From Paenibacillus castaneae (lineage in GTDB: Bacteria; Bacillota; Bacilli; Paenibacillales; Paenibacillaceae): a stretch of 64,000 nucleotides of DNA. Below the pieces are notes generated by a model that saw nothing but the letters and a program-made list of their open reading frames with translations, had not been told where the DNA came from and did not search any database. Positions 24,428 to 31,789 of the stretch are shown one piece after another; the first letter of the stretch is position 1; the number at the start of each line of letters is the position of its first letter. Both the position numbers and the translations under genes were made by a program. The DNA lies in contig NZ_KZ614144.1 of the NCBI RefSeq assembly GCF_002884445.1, positions 6,209,920 to 6,273,919 on the forward strand, given 5' to 3'.

Positions 24428-24715
24428 TCAGGACTGCTCTCTATTCGCTATTTGCTCTTGGGCGAGACGGATCATTTCCCGAACCATGGAACCGCCAATT
24501 TTGCCACCGACATGGCCCACTGATTCCGTAGTTAAATGACCATTGTTTCCCGGGTGCAAAGGCACTCCAAGCTCCTTCGCCACTTCGTATTTTACGTCAT
24601 CCGGTTGATTCGGATTCACGGCATAGCCTTCGCGTTTCATTACATCAGCTTTGAACGCTTGCATGCTCTGTTCGACCCCTGGTACAGCATATTTTCTCCT
24701 TCTTCTTGCCATCAT
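24428..24715 (-). CDS. Alpha/beta-type small acid-soluble spore protein
   Basis: 95 residues from ATG 24715 (a second ATG follows at once); GAGGGAG lies 6 bases upstream. The N-terminus is basic (ARRRRKYAVPG). The middle has FKADVMKREGY and the C-terminus HLTTESVGHVGGKIGGSMVREMI, the conserved SASP segment with GGKIGG, which binds and protects spore DNA. The segment PLHPGNNGHLTTE matches the Paenibacillus variant. Expression in the forespore (sigma-G) is expected but no promoter was verified. It is good evidence that the organism sporulates. Confidence 0.88.
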   Translation of the reverse strand: MMARRRRKYAVPGVEQSMQAFKADVMKREGYAVNPNQPDDVKYEVAKELGVPLHPGNNGHLTTESVGHVGGKIGGSMVREMIRLAQEQIANREQS

Positions 24716-24850
24716 GCAACACTCCCTCGATGTTTTATCCCTAACATGCCCGGAAGTACAAAATTTCATCCCTCTTCCACTTCAATGCGGGACTATCGAT
24801 CAGTTGATAAACTGATGGAATCTATATGAAATATCTTAGAGGAGATTATC

Positions 24851-25048
24851 TTGGAGGTCATCCGCCGCGGGGAACTAGACAATCTGCCTGTAAAAAATTT
24901 CGCCCTACTTATGATAAGGTTCACCATATCATCTATACAGCGATTAGTTATCGAATTTGAAGGCCATGGAGATGAACTGTTTTTCATCAATTTTGAGATC
25001 AATGTTGAAGCTCTCTACAAACGCACAATCACTAGCAAAGAAAAGTGA
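24851..25048 (+). CDS. Possible small protein, unknown (65 residues)
   Basis: A TTG at 24851 has AGAGGAG 6 bases upstream and opens a 65-residue frame. The product contains RFTISSIQRLVIEFEGHGDELFFINFEINVEALYK, an alternation of hydrophobic and charged residues that looks like a real beta-rich protein. No family is recognised. The next frame (25080-25526) overlaps it only if that one starts early. Both could be parts of one broken gene in different frames. Low-to-moderate confidence. Confidence 0.4.
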   Translation: MEVIRRGELDNLPVKNFALLMIRFTISSIQRLVIEFEGHGDELFFINFEINVEALYKRTITSKEK

Positions 25049-25079
25049 ATATCCTGATGATAATCGTCCGGCCTTGATT

Positions 25080-25526
25080 ATGTTTGAGGAGGTGGTTATC
25101 GTCGATCGTTTCTGGACGTACGTCGACCCGAAATACAGTTTCTCGCTTAAACTTCCGAGATGGTGGAAACCTTATATCGTCGTAAAAAGGACAAATCATC
25201 CTGGAGATGCGCAACATGCCATACTTTTCCGCTTTAAGTACAAAGGGAAAGTATATCAAGAGGTTCTCGGTATATACGTCTTCCGGATGACCTTGCAACA
25301 ATGGCGCAAAAAAGGCTACAAAGATTCTCCTTACGTGGTGCTTGCCAGCCGCAATGGGAACACTTTTGCCTATTTGACGCCGGAAGAGCTTCCTAGCGAG
25401 TTTCTCGATAAAACCGGTAACGACTTTGATTATCAAAAATACGGCAAGCAGATTCGACTAATAAAGCGTATGGTGAACGACAACGTTCCAAAAGCCGTCA
25501 AAACGTTCCGGTTTATCGCAAAATGA
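25080..25526 (+). CDS. Hypothetical protein, possibly 5'-truncated
   Basis: 148 residues from ATG 25080; the frame stays open upstream to an ATG at 24957, but those residues look like out-of-frame sequence. The product has DPKYSFSLKLPRWWKPYIVVKRT, then FRFKYKGKVYQEVLGIYVFRMT and YLTPEELPSEFLDKTGNDFDYQKYG. It reads as a folded alpha/beta domain of Paenibacillus-type conserved proteins whose function I cannot name. No ribosome site suits ATG 25080 (a GAGGAGG lies just inside), so the true 5' part may be lost or shifted. A hairpin follows the stop. Confidence 0.5.
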   Translation: MFEEVVIVDRFWTYVDPKYSFSLKLPRWWKPYIVVKRTNHPGDAQHAILFRFKYKGKVYQEVLGIYVFRMTLQQWRKKGYKDSPYVVLASRNGNTFAYLTPEELPSEFLDKTGNDFDYQKYGKQIRLIKRMVNDNVPKAVKTFRFIAK

Positions 25527-25550
25527 AGAAGGTTTTTAGCGGATAAGAAG

Positions 25551-25585
25551 TACCGTCAGGGAATCAAACCCGTTCCCTGGCGGTA
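25551..25585 (+). terminator. Terminator hairpin after hypothetical gene
   Basis: TACCGTCAGGGAA pairs with TTCCCTGGCGGTA around a 9-base loop, 25 bases past the stop codon; a short T tail follows. Confidence 0.65.
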
Positions 25586-25713
25586 TTTCGAGCATATTGA
25601 AGATGTCCTTATTCAACCTCCGAAACATATAAATACTGTGTAACGATCTAGTCAAGTTTTACCGAACTTCAGCGTGCTCATCGGAAGACATTGTCGTATC
25701 AAGTCGCACAAAA

Positions 25714-25742
25714 ATCCCCCTAGAATCCATCTCTAGAGGGAT
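25714..25742 (-). terminator. Terminator of rlmH
   Basis: ATCCCCCTAGA pairs with TCTAGAGGGAT, followed on the minus strand by TTTTTG, about 70 bases after the rlmH stop. Confidence 0.7.
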
Positions 25743-25814
25743 AAACATATCTTAGCACTCTACACTAGTCCAACAACTCTCTTTAACCCGCACCTATACC
25801 CCAATTTTTCGCCG

Positions 25815-26294
25815 TCACTTATGGTAAGGTTCCCCCCGATTTATCTTCACCGCTCGATAAATCTGCTCCACCAGCACCAGCCGCATAAGCTGGTGCGGCA
25901 AGGTCATGCGCCCAAAGCTCAGCTTCTGCTGGGCGCGCTTCAGAACAGCGGGAGCCAGACCCGTGCTCCCGCCAATAACAAAAGCCACGTGGCTGCGCCC
26001 ATACGTGGCTAACTTATCGAGCTGGTCCGCGAGATCTTCGCTGGACCAGAGCTCGCCCTCCAGCGCGAGCGCGACAACATGCGCTTCCGGCTTCAGCTGC
26101 GCTAGAAGCCTCTCGCCCTCTCGCTCGCGCACAATCGCTTCCTCCGCCGGACTCATCGTCTCCGGAGCCTTCTCATCGGCCACTTCCGTGAGCGTGAGCT
26201 TCACGTAAGGGCCTAACCGCTTGGCATACTCCGCAATGCCCATAACCAAATACTTTTCCTTCAGCTTGCCTACAGCCGCTATCTGTATATGCAC
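25815..26294 (-). CDS. rlmH: 23S rRNA (pseudouridine1915-N3)-methyltransferase RlmH
   Basis: 159 residues, the normal length of this SPOUT-family methyltransferase. Visible motifs are IQIAAVGKLKEKY at the start, ALEGELWSSEDLA in the middle, and the knotted S-adenosylmethionine site FVIGGSTGLAPAVLKRA, followed by LSFGRMTLPHQLMRLVLVEQIYRAVKINRGEPYHK. It methylates the pseudouridine at position 1915 of 23S rRNA in assembled ribosomes. It follows the wal/htrA cluster, its usual place in Bacillales. Very confident. Confidence 0.97.
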   Translation of the reverse strand: MHIQIAAVGKLKEKYLVMGIAEYAKRLGPYVKLTLTEVADEKAPETMSPAEEAIVREREGERLLAQLKPEAHVVALALEGELWSSEDLADQLDKLATYGRSHVAFVIGGSTGLAPAVLKRAQQKLSFGRMTLPHQLMRLVLVEQIYRAVKINRGEPYHK

Positions 26295-26503
26295 GATGCC
26301 TTACACATCCTTCTATATTGTCAAACCGTAATGTCACACAGGTTTATTTATGAAAAAATCCATTATAGTCATGAATATTGTCTCATTTTCTACTATCCAA
26401 TTTCCTGCATATCCCCATAGCTCCGTTAGTCTTCATCTCGGCCTCGGTACGTGTCTCGGTCTTCATCTTGATCCCAGTGTCGCTCGCGTTCATTCGCTCT
26501 TCC

Positions 26504-26671
26504 CTAAACCACCAAATAAGTGGCCGGCTCTTCGCAGAAATCGCATTTGCGTGGCGGATCCCAATCCGCGAATTGTGTCTCCTTCAAATCGACAACATCC
26601 GGTGCATCCTCATATTCATCTACAAATCGGTCTAACGCCTTTTCAATATGCTCTTTACATACACAATACAT
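26504..26671 (-). CDS. CxxH/CxxC small zinc-finger-like protein
   Basis: 55 residues, found by reading the minus strand from ATG 26671 to TAG 26504. It opens MYCVCKEHIEKALDRFVDEY, with Cys-x-x-His in CKEH, and ends near CDFCEEPATYLVV with Cys-x-x-Cys. This is the layout of the CxxH/CxxC protein family (TIGR04129) found beside rlmH and htrA in Bacillales. The four ligands could bind zinc. The centre (DAPDVVDLKETQFADWDPP) is acidic. Function unknown. A weak AGGAAG ribosome site lies upstream. It is conserved in position as well as sequence, so I consider it real. Confidence 0.82.
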   Translation of the reverse strand: MYCVCKEHIEKALDRFVDEYEDAPDVVDLKETQFADWDPPRKCDFCEEPATYLVV

Positions 26672-27003
26672 CGTCTACACGCTTCCTATCCCTAGTTGAT
26701 TGTCGTCCTACTTTTATACACACAGCATATCAGAAAATGCCTTCCCATGTGAAGTCAGCAATTAGGCACCTGTCCAGCGTATTCCAATCTCACTCTTTTT
26801 TATTTGCACGAATGGATCATTCCTGAGCTAAGGGGATGGTGAAGCAAAGAGAATTAACCCCCATATATCAAGCCGAATCCCGTTCCCTTATCTCCCCCTA
26901 GTCAATCCTTGCCCTACCCCAAACTCTCTCGCCGCCCAACAGAAAAAACCGCAGCACACAGACGGTTTCCCATCTGCATACTGCGGTGCCCATCCCTAAC
27001 TAA
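26672..27003. other. Intergenic region between htrA and CxxH/CxxC gene
   Basis: These 332 bases contain the htrA terminator and presumably the promoter of the small CxxH/CxxC gene. No further gene is supported. Confidence 0.5.
26943..26987 (-). terminator. Terminator of htrA/wal cluster
   Basis: ACCGCAG (26948-26954) pairs with CTGCGGT (26981-26987), followed on the minus strand by six Ts. It lies 17 bases past the htrA stop. Confidence 0.72.
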
Positions 27004-28386
27004 CTATTCTTCCTTATCCTTCACGCCTAGCTTGAATTTCGTTACCTTTAATTGCCCATCTCGGTAAAATGAAACCTCAATCTCGTCGCCAATTTTCTTC
27101 TTCGTGTACAAATACTTGCGAAGCTCCATGGTGCTGCCTATCGGCTGTTTATCCAGCTTCACGATCACATCATTGAACACAAGCCCCGCATCCTTAGCAG
27201 GTCCGACTGCTTCCAGTACAATGACGCCATTATATACCTCATCAGGCAGCATCAGCCCCGGCGGGGCCTCTTCGTCACTGCCTTTAGCATCACTGTCCGC
27301 TTCATCCCTCTCGGCAGAAGCATCGTCATTCTCTTCTGGAAGCACAATGCCGTCACTAGGATTGCCGAATGCATCACTCAATGATTGCTGGTTCCAGTAT
27401 TGCTCCAAATCCATTGTTGTCACACCGAGGAATGGACGAGCCACATATCCATCCTTAATTAGACTCTCCACGATCGGCATAGCCAGATTGATCGGAATAG
27501 CGAAGCCTATCCCCTCTACGCCAAAGTCAGCGATCTTCATGCTGTTGATTCCGACAACACGTCCGTTCAGATCGATCAACGGTCCACCGCTGTTGCCTTG
27601 GTTAATGGAAGCATCAATTTGAATGACTTCCTGCTCCCAATCGTAATCACCATCTTGGTTTAATGAAACGGGCACAATTTGCTTCGTCTTGCTAACGCTG
27701 CCCGTCGTTACGGACTCTCCAAGTCCGAGCGGATTCCCTATTGCGATTATATACTCGGCTGGGCGCAGTGTAGATGAATCACCAATCTCTGCAACGACGT
27801 CAATACCCTTAGAATCAATCTCCAACACAGCTAAATCTGTCATTAGATCCTTGCCGACAATGCGGGCTTCCCGCTTCTCGCCATTCATTAACACAACTTT
27901 CACTGACTGTGCTTGATCGATAACATGATAATTCGTTATAATGATTGCTTTTCCGTTCTTCTTGCTAATAATAACGCCTGATCCAATGCCTGCTTCACGC
28001 AGAATAGTATTTCCCTCATCCTTCTTGGGTTTCTTGCCATTACCCAAACCAAGCTTAAACATTTGCTCGTTAATGACGCTTACGACGGCTGGCCTTACTT
28101 TTGCAGAGGCTTGTATAGGACGCTCAAGCGGATCAACGGTTTGAAAGGCGCCTGATACTGGGAAGGATGACCTTCCAAGACTAAGCCCGCTTCCTCCGCC
28201 AAAGAACACACCGAACAGCAGCGTTGCTGCTACTGCGCTAGTGAAGGATGATACGAATGCAATACGGACAGTAGACCATTTTTGCCTACCGCTTCTATAT
28301 GGAAAAGAAAGGTCTTTTTTCTTACTCTCACGCGAAGTACGCTTGGATACTTTAGTGGAATAAAAATCGTCGTCGAATAAGCTCAT
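27004..28386 (-). CDS. yyxA: HtrA-like membrane-anchored serine protease with PDZ domain
   Basis: 460 residues: a basic cytosolic N-terminus, one membrane helix (about 39-62), a trypsin-like domain with His154 (TNYHVID), Asp184 (TDLAVLEI) and Ser266 (GNSGGPL), and a C-terminal PDZ domain (about 318-457). It corresponds to YyxA/HtrC at the end of the Bacillus wal operon and should degrade misfolded proteins outside the membrane. Between strands of the PDZ there is a roughly 50-residue insertion with a very acidic run (349-374, EENDDASAERDEAD and on). The gene is 355 bases from walJ, with a small plus-strand gene between. Confidence 0.93.
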   Translation of the reverse strand: MSLFDDDFYSTKVSKRTSRESKKKDLSFPYRSGRQKWSTVRIAFVSSFTSAVAATLLFGVFFGGGSGLSLGRSSFPVSGAFQTVDPLERPIQASAKVRPAVVSVINEQMFKLGLGNGKKPKKDEGNTILREAGIGSGVIISKKNGKAIIITNYHVIDQAQSVKVVLMNGEKREARIVGKDLMTDLAVLEIDSKGIDVVAEIGDSSTLRPAEYIIAIGNPLGLGESVTTGSVSKTKQIVPVSLNQDGDYDWEQEVIQIDASINQGNSGGPLIDLNGRVVGINSMKIADFGVEGIGFAIPINLAMPIVESLIKDGYVARPFLGVTTMDLEQYWNQQSLSDAFGNPSDGIVLPEENDDASAERDEADSDAKGSDEEAPPGLMLPDEVYNGVIVLEAVGPAKDAGLVFNDVIVKLDKQPIGSTMELRKYLYTKKKIGDEIEVSFYRDGQLKVTKFKLGVKDKEE

Positions 28387-28550
28387 TACGATCGCCCCTC
28401 TCGATGCCTAAAGCATCAAGACTATTTTTTTCAATCTAGGAATGTTTTCGGAAGATTGGACTAAAATAATAATAGATTCAAAAAATTACAGAAGACGGAT
28501 TTGCGATAGGAATAGTCCAAGCCCGTTACTGTCTAAGGAGAGATGCCGTA

Positions 28551-28772
28551 ATGAAAGCCAAAACGCCTGTCGCTTGGGAGCATGTGCAGCTTGCTGCCAA
28601 GCTAGCAGATTTGAAGGATGATCACTACCGTACCGTTCTCACATTAAGTGCAATGCTAGAATTGTTCATAGACAAAGGCATCATTACAAGAGAAGAACTC
28701 AGCGCCAAAGCCGATGCGCTTGATGCGCAGCTTGAGTCGCTTATTTCCGCTTCACTTCATCCCATGGGGTAG
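28551..28772 (+). CDS. Small conserved-looking protein of unknown function (73 residues)
   Basis: ATG 28551 has GGAGAG 8 bases upstream. The product is helical: WEHVQLAAKLADLKDDHYR, then LTLSAMLELFIDKGIITREELSAKADALDAQL. It ends with an HTH-like or subunit-contact helix pattern, similar in style to short nitrile-hydratase-beta-like helices, but I cannot name a family. It reads against the operon, and its last 32 bases overlap the 3' end of walJ, a tail-to-tail overlap. The composition is protein-like and the ribosome site is good, so it is probably real. Confidence 0.65.
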   Translation: MKAKTPVAWEHVQLAAKLADLKDDHYRTVLTLSAMLELFIDKGIITREELSAKADALDAQLESLISASLHPMG

Positions 28773-29547
28773 GTCTGTCGTGATACGTTGCACGCAGCGG
28801 ATTTTCATCCTTCTTATAAAATATTCCGTTGTCCTCTAATATAGTATTCACGGTAAGCATGGCTAAATCCATTAAGTTATGATCAAGGCTAAGATGAGCC
28901 AAATAGACACGTTTTGTTCGATCCGTCATAAGCTCAAGCAAAGCTTCGCCCGCTGCCACATTGGATAAATGGCCGACATCACTAAGTATACGCCTTTTCG
29001 TATTCCAAGGATAACGGCCCATGCGCAGCATTTCCGTATCGTGATTTGATTCTAGTACAAGCACATCAGAATCTATAATATGCTTTTTCACTTTTTCGCT
29101 TACATATCCAAGATCGGTTGCTAGACTCAGCTTCTCGCCGTTCTCAATAAAGCAATAGCCTACCGGCTCCGCCGCATCGTGTGAGATCGGATAAGATTGC
29201 ACCAACATCGTACCGAAGGCGATCTCTTCTCCTGTCTCCATAAAAACCCGCTTCTCTGCGGCAATTGTACCGACATGCCGCTCCATGGCAGCCCACGTCG
29301 CCTCATTCGCATAGATCGGCAGCTCATATTTCCTTGCAAAAGCACCCAAGCCTTTAATATGATCCGAATGCTCATGCGTGACGACCAGCGCGTCCAATTG
29401 ATGGCCCGCAATTCCGCGTTCACGCATCAGCTCATCCAGCTTCTTCGCACTCATTCCTGCATCGACTAGCACTGTCTTCTCATTACCCTGCACAATCGTC
29501 GCATTGCCTGTCGATCCGCTTCCCAACACCGTAAATCGCAATCCCAT
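28741..29547 (-). CDS. walJ: MBL-fold hydrolase WalJ (YycJ)
   Basis: 268 residues of the YycJ/WalJ type. The metallo-beta-lactamase site is VVTHEHSDHIKG (residues 56-66). Further ligands appear in SHDAAEPVG, DLGYVS and YLAHLSLDHN. Family members are exonuclease-like enzymes implicated in coordinating cell division with DNA replication. It follows walI on the same strand, as in other Bacillales. The 3' end overlaps the small convergent gene at 28551. Confidence 0.95.
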   Translation of the reverse strand: MGLRFTVLGSGSTGNATIVQGNEKTVLVDAGMSAKKLDELMRERGIAGHQLDALVVTHEHSDHIKGLGAFARKYELPIYANEATWAAMERHVGTIAAEKRVFMETGEEIAFGTMLVQSYPISHDAAEPVGYCFIENGEKLSLATDLGYVSEKVKKHIIDSDVLVLESNHDTEMLRMGRYPWNTKRRILSDVGHLSNVAAGEALLELMTDRTKRVYLAHLSLDHNLMDLAMLTVNTILEDNGIFYKKDENPLRATYHDRPTPWDEVKRK

Positions 29548-29580
29548 AGCTACTCTGTCCTGTCCCTTCTCACGCTCCCG

Positions 29581-30336
29581 CTAATGTAAACCGTTTGCTG
29601 CCGTTTCTGCTTTCACTTCATCTGTTGACACTTCCCCGCTAATCGCGTGGACATAAAACGGCGGAGCGTTCTCTAGTAATACACGCCAAGATGGTGCCGC
29701 TACCTGCTTCTCGGAATCAAAAATTTGTCCGTGATAGCCAAGCTGTATATCGGTAATTACCGCACCATCGGGCAAATAGGTTTCAATTAAGCTGCCCACA
29801 ACCTTAACGGCTGGGAGAACCTGCTTCTCCTCGCCAATTCCAAGCAGCTCAATTCGATCCTGCTGAAAGGCTGTTATTTTCTGATTGCTAATACTAAGCT
29901 CCAGCTTCACATCGAACATCGGATGGCCATCAACCACACGATTCAAAGAAAATACATCAACGCTGCTGTTCTTCAAATCAAATACATACTGGTCGAGGTC
30001 TGGTATTCGGCTTCCAAGAGTTTTCTTTAATTCGGAACGCGAGTATATAACCTTACTGTCGACCGGTGTCTCCAGCATGACGGGCTCAACATTATCACGA
30101 GAATCCGACTGGAGCAAATAGTTTAAATCGCCGAGCTTTGGTGTTTCAAGCGGCAGATTGGCTTCCAGTGAAATATGCTTCTGCTGCATCAGCAGGATCT
30201 TATCCTGCGGCAATTCCGCCGTATTGACATTGACATGCAGTTGTTCTCGAATATCAAGCCACAGCTGATATCCAAGCAGTATATTAAGCAGCAGAAATGA
30301 AATAATAAGCACATTTTTCGCTCGTCCCCAATCCAC
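29581..30336 (-). CDS. walI: WalK regulator WalI (YycI)
   Basis: 251 residues with an N-terminal membrane anchor (NVLIISFLLLNILLGYQLWLDI) and an extracytoplasmic YycI domain (about 40-245) related to that of WalH. The segment SSVDVFSLNRVVDGHPMFDVKLELSI is typical. In Bacillus subtilis WalI and WalH bind WalK in the membrane and restrain it; in Staphylococcus they activate it. The gene lies 46 bases downstream of walH on the same strand. Confidence 0.93.
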   Translation of the reverse strand: MDWGRAKNVLIISFLLLNILLGYQLWLDIREQLHVNVNTAELPQDKILLMQQKHISLEANLPLETPKLGDLNYLLQSDSRDNVEPVMLETPVDSKVIYSRSELKKTLGSRIPDLDQYVFDLKNSSVDVFSLNRVVDGHPMFDVKLELSISNQKITAFQQDRIELLGIGEEKQVLPAVKVVGSLIETYLPDGAVITDIQLGYHGQIFDSEKQVAAPSWRVLLENAPPFYVHAISGEVSTDEVKAETAANGLH

Positions 30337-30382
30337 TCGCCCTCACCTCCGCCCCTATCTTATTACACTTATCCTTCGTCAT

Positions 30383-31789
30383 TTAACCTTCATTTTCAAG
30401 CTTTCCAACGGCAGCCTTGTCACTATCCGGCGCTCCCGCTGCATCATTTTCTTTACTCGGCTCGTCCTCAACTGGCGGTGGGGGCTCATAACCGACTGGG
30501 TAAGGCTCAAGCAGCATTTCCTCTGTGCCATCCGTAAGACGGACAGCCCATACAGGCAGAAATTGCAGCCGCTTATCGTCTATCGGCAATGCCTGCAGCG
30601 CCGGGAATAAAGCTGTCACTTCGCTGCGCCTTGAGTAATTTCTCAGCTTCTCCAGCAACGCCTCGCCGCCCGGCAGCCATCTTACTTGCCGTGATTCCGA
30701 TTGCTCGGCAAGCGTGATCATGGACCGCGCATATTCAGTCACAACTCCCTGCTGCAGCGTAAGCCGCATATAGCCATAACGGAATGGCGCTGCTGCAATA
30801 ACAGGATACTGCTCCACATATTGTTTGAATTTAATATACTTGCCTTCGCTGCCGGACTCCGCGTTTACGAAGCGGTGAACGCCGTCCCAGCCGCCATGAT
30901 TGTTAACGAAATCGACGGAAGCATATACATTGTCGCTCAGCAAATTTTCTAAGCTTTGTGGCGCGGCAGGGTCGGTATAGCTGATCCACATGCCATTCTG
31001 CTCTACCTGCAAGCCTCGTTTGCCGTCTGTGAATATAAGCGAGCCGCTCCGATCCTCGAATGCCCTTGATGTGCTTGGATCAAAGAACAGGCCGCGCTGC
31101 ATTAATTCAGGTGAGTAAATTTCGTAAGGAAATACGATTTCGGTCGATTGAATCGGATCGATCGGAATATATAATTCATCGCCCATCATCGTGTACTTCG
31201 GCTGGAACTGCCCGAAGCCCACGTAATCCTGCACATCGCGCACGGTTAAGTCCGCTCGTACCGATTCATAGACCATTTGGCCATCCGCACTGAAGAAGAA
31301 CGTACGAATCTCCTCGGTGCCGGTTGTTTTGAAAATCCATATCCGATCAATGGTCTCATTCAAGAAGAGCAGATCGCCTTCCACCTTTAATAGCTTTTGG
31401 AGCAGTTCCACTGGAATGCCTTTGTCGAAGCGCAGCTCGATACCGATATCATTCTTCCTGACCTCGTCCCAATTGAGCATATTGGCGGGACTTCGCTGGA
31501 AGCCTTTGAACTCCCTGCCTTGTATGCGCTGGTTCAGAATAATCTCATAGAACTGCGTACCCGGATAAATGACCGTATGCTGGTTATTGCCCATATGGAT
31601 AATAAGCTCCTCCGGGAATATAACACTCTCTACGCTCTTCGCTGATCCCATTGGTTCCGCATTGACATAATCCTGATCACTCCTGACCGTTGCGCCAAGT
31701 CCTGGCATGCTGTAAGCAAGCAAGTAGCTCTGCAATAAGCTGAGCACGACAAGAACAATGAGCGTTGTGGTCTTCAATCTCTCTCTCAT
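30383..31789 (-). CDS. walH: WalK regulator WalH (YycH)
   Basis: 468 residues with one N-terminal membrane helix (TTTLIVLVVLSLLQSYLLAYSM) and a large outer YycH domain. The family pattern is seen in PEELIIHMGNNQHTVIYPG and FFFSADGQMVYESVRADL. The C-terminus ends in an acidic, proline-rich tail (PPPPVEDEPSKEND), longer than usual. Its ATG overlaps the walK stop by 4 bases (ATGA), so translation is coupled. Together with WalI it adjusts WalK activity. Confidence 0.93.
   Translation of the reverse strand: MRERLKTTTLIVLVVLSLLQSYLLAYSMPGLGATVRSDQDYVNAEPMGSAKSVESVIFPEELIIHMGNNQHTVIYPGTQFYEIILNQRIQGREFKGFQRSPANMLNWDEVRKNDIGIELRFDKGIPVELLQKLLKVEGDLLFLNETIDRIWIFKTTGTEEIRTFFFSADGQMVYESVRADLTVRDVQDYVGFGQFQPKYTMMGDELYIPIDPIQSTEIVFPYEIYSPELMQRGLFFDPSTSRAFEDRSGSLIFTDGKRGLQVEQNGMWISYTDPAAPQSLENLLSDNVYASVDFVNNHGGWDGVHRFVNAESGSEGKYIKFKQYVEQYPVIAAAPFRYGYMRLTLQQGVVTEYARSMITLAEQSESRQVRWLPGGEALLEKLRNYSRRSEVTALFPALQALPIDDKRLQFLPVWAVRLTDGTEEMLLEPYPVGYEPPPPVEDEPSKENDAAGAPDSDKAAVGKLENEG

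Noticed and set aside
26350..26826. 159-residue plus-strand frame between rlmH and htrA
   Set aside because: It is antisense to the CxxH/CxxC gene, is rich in His/Pro/Ser typical of reverse frames, and has no ribosome site.
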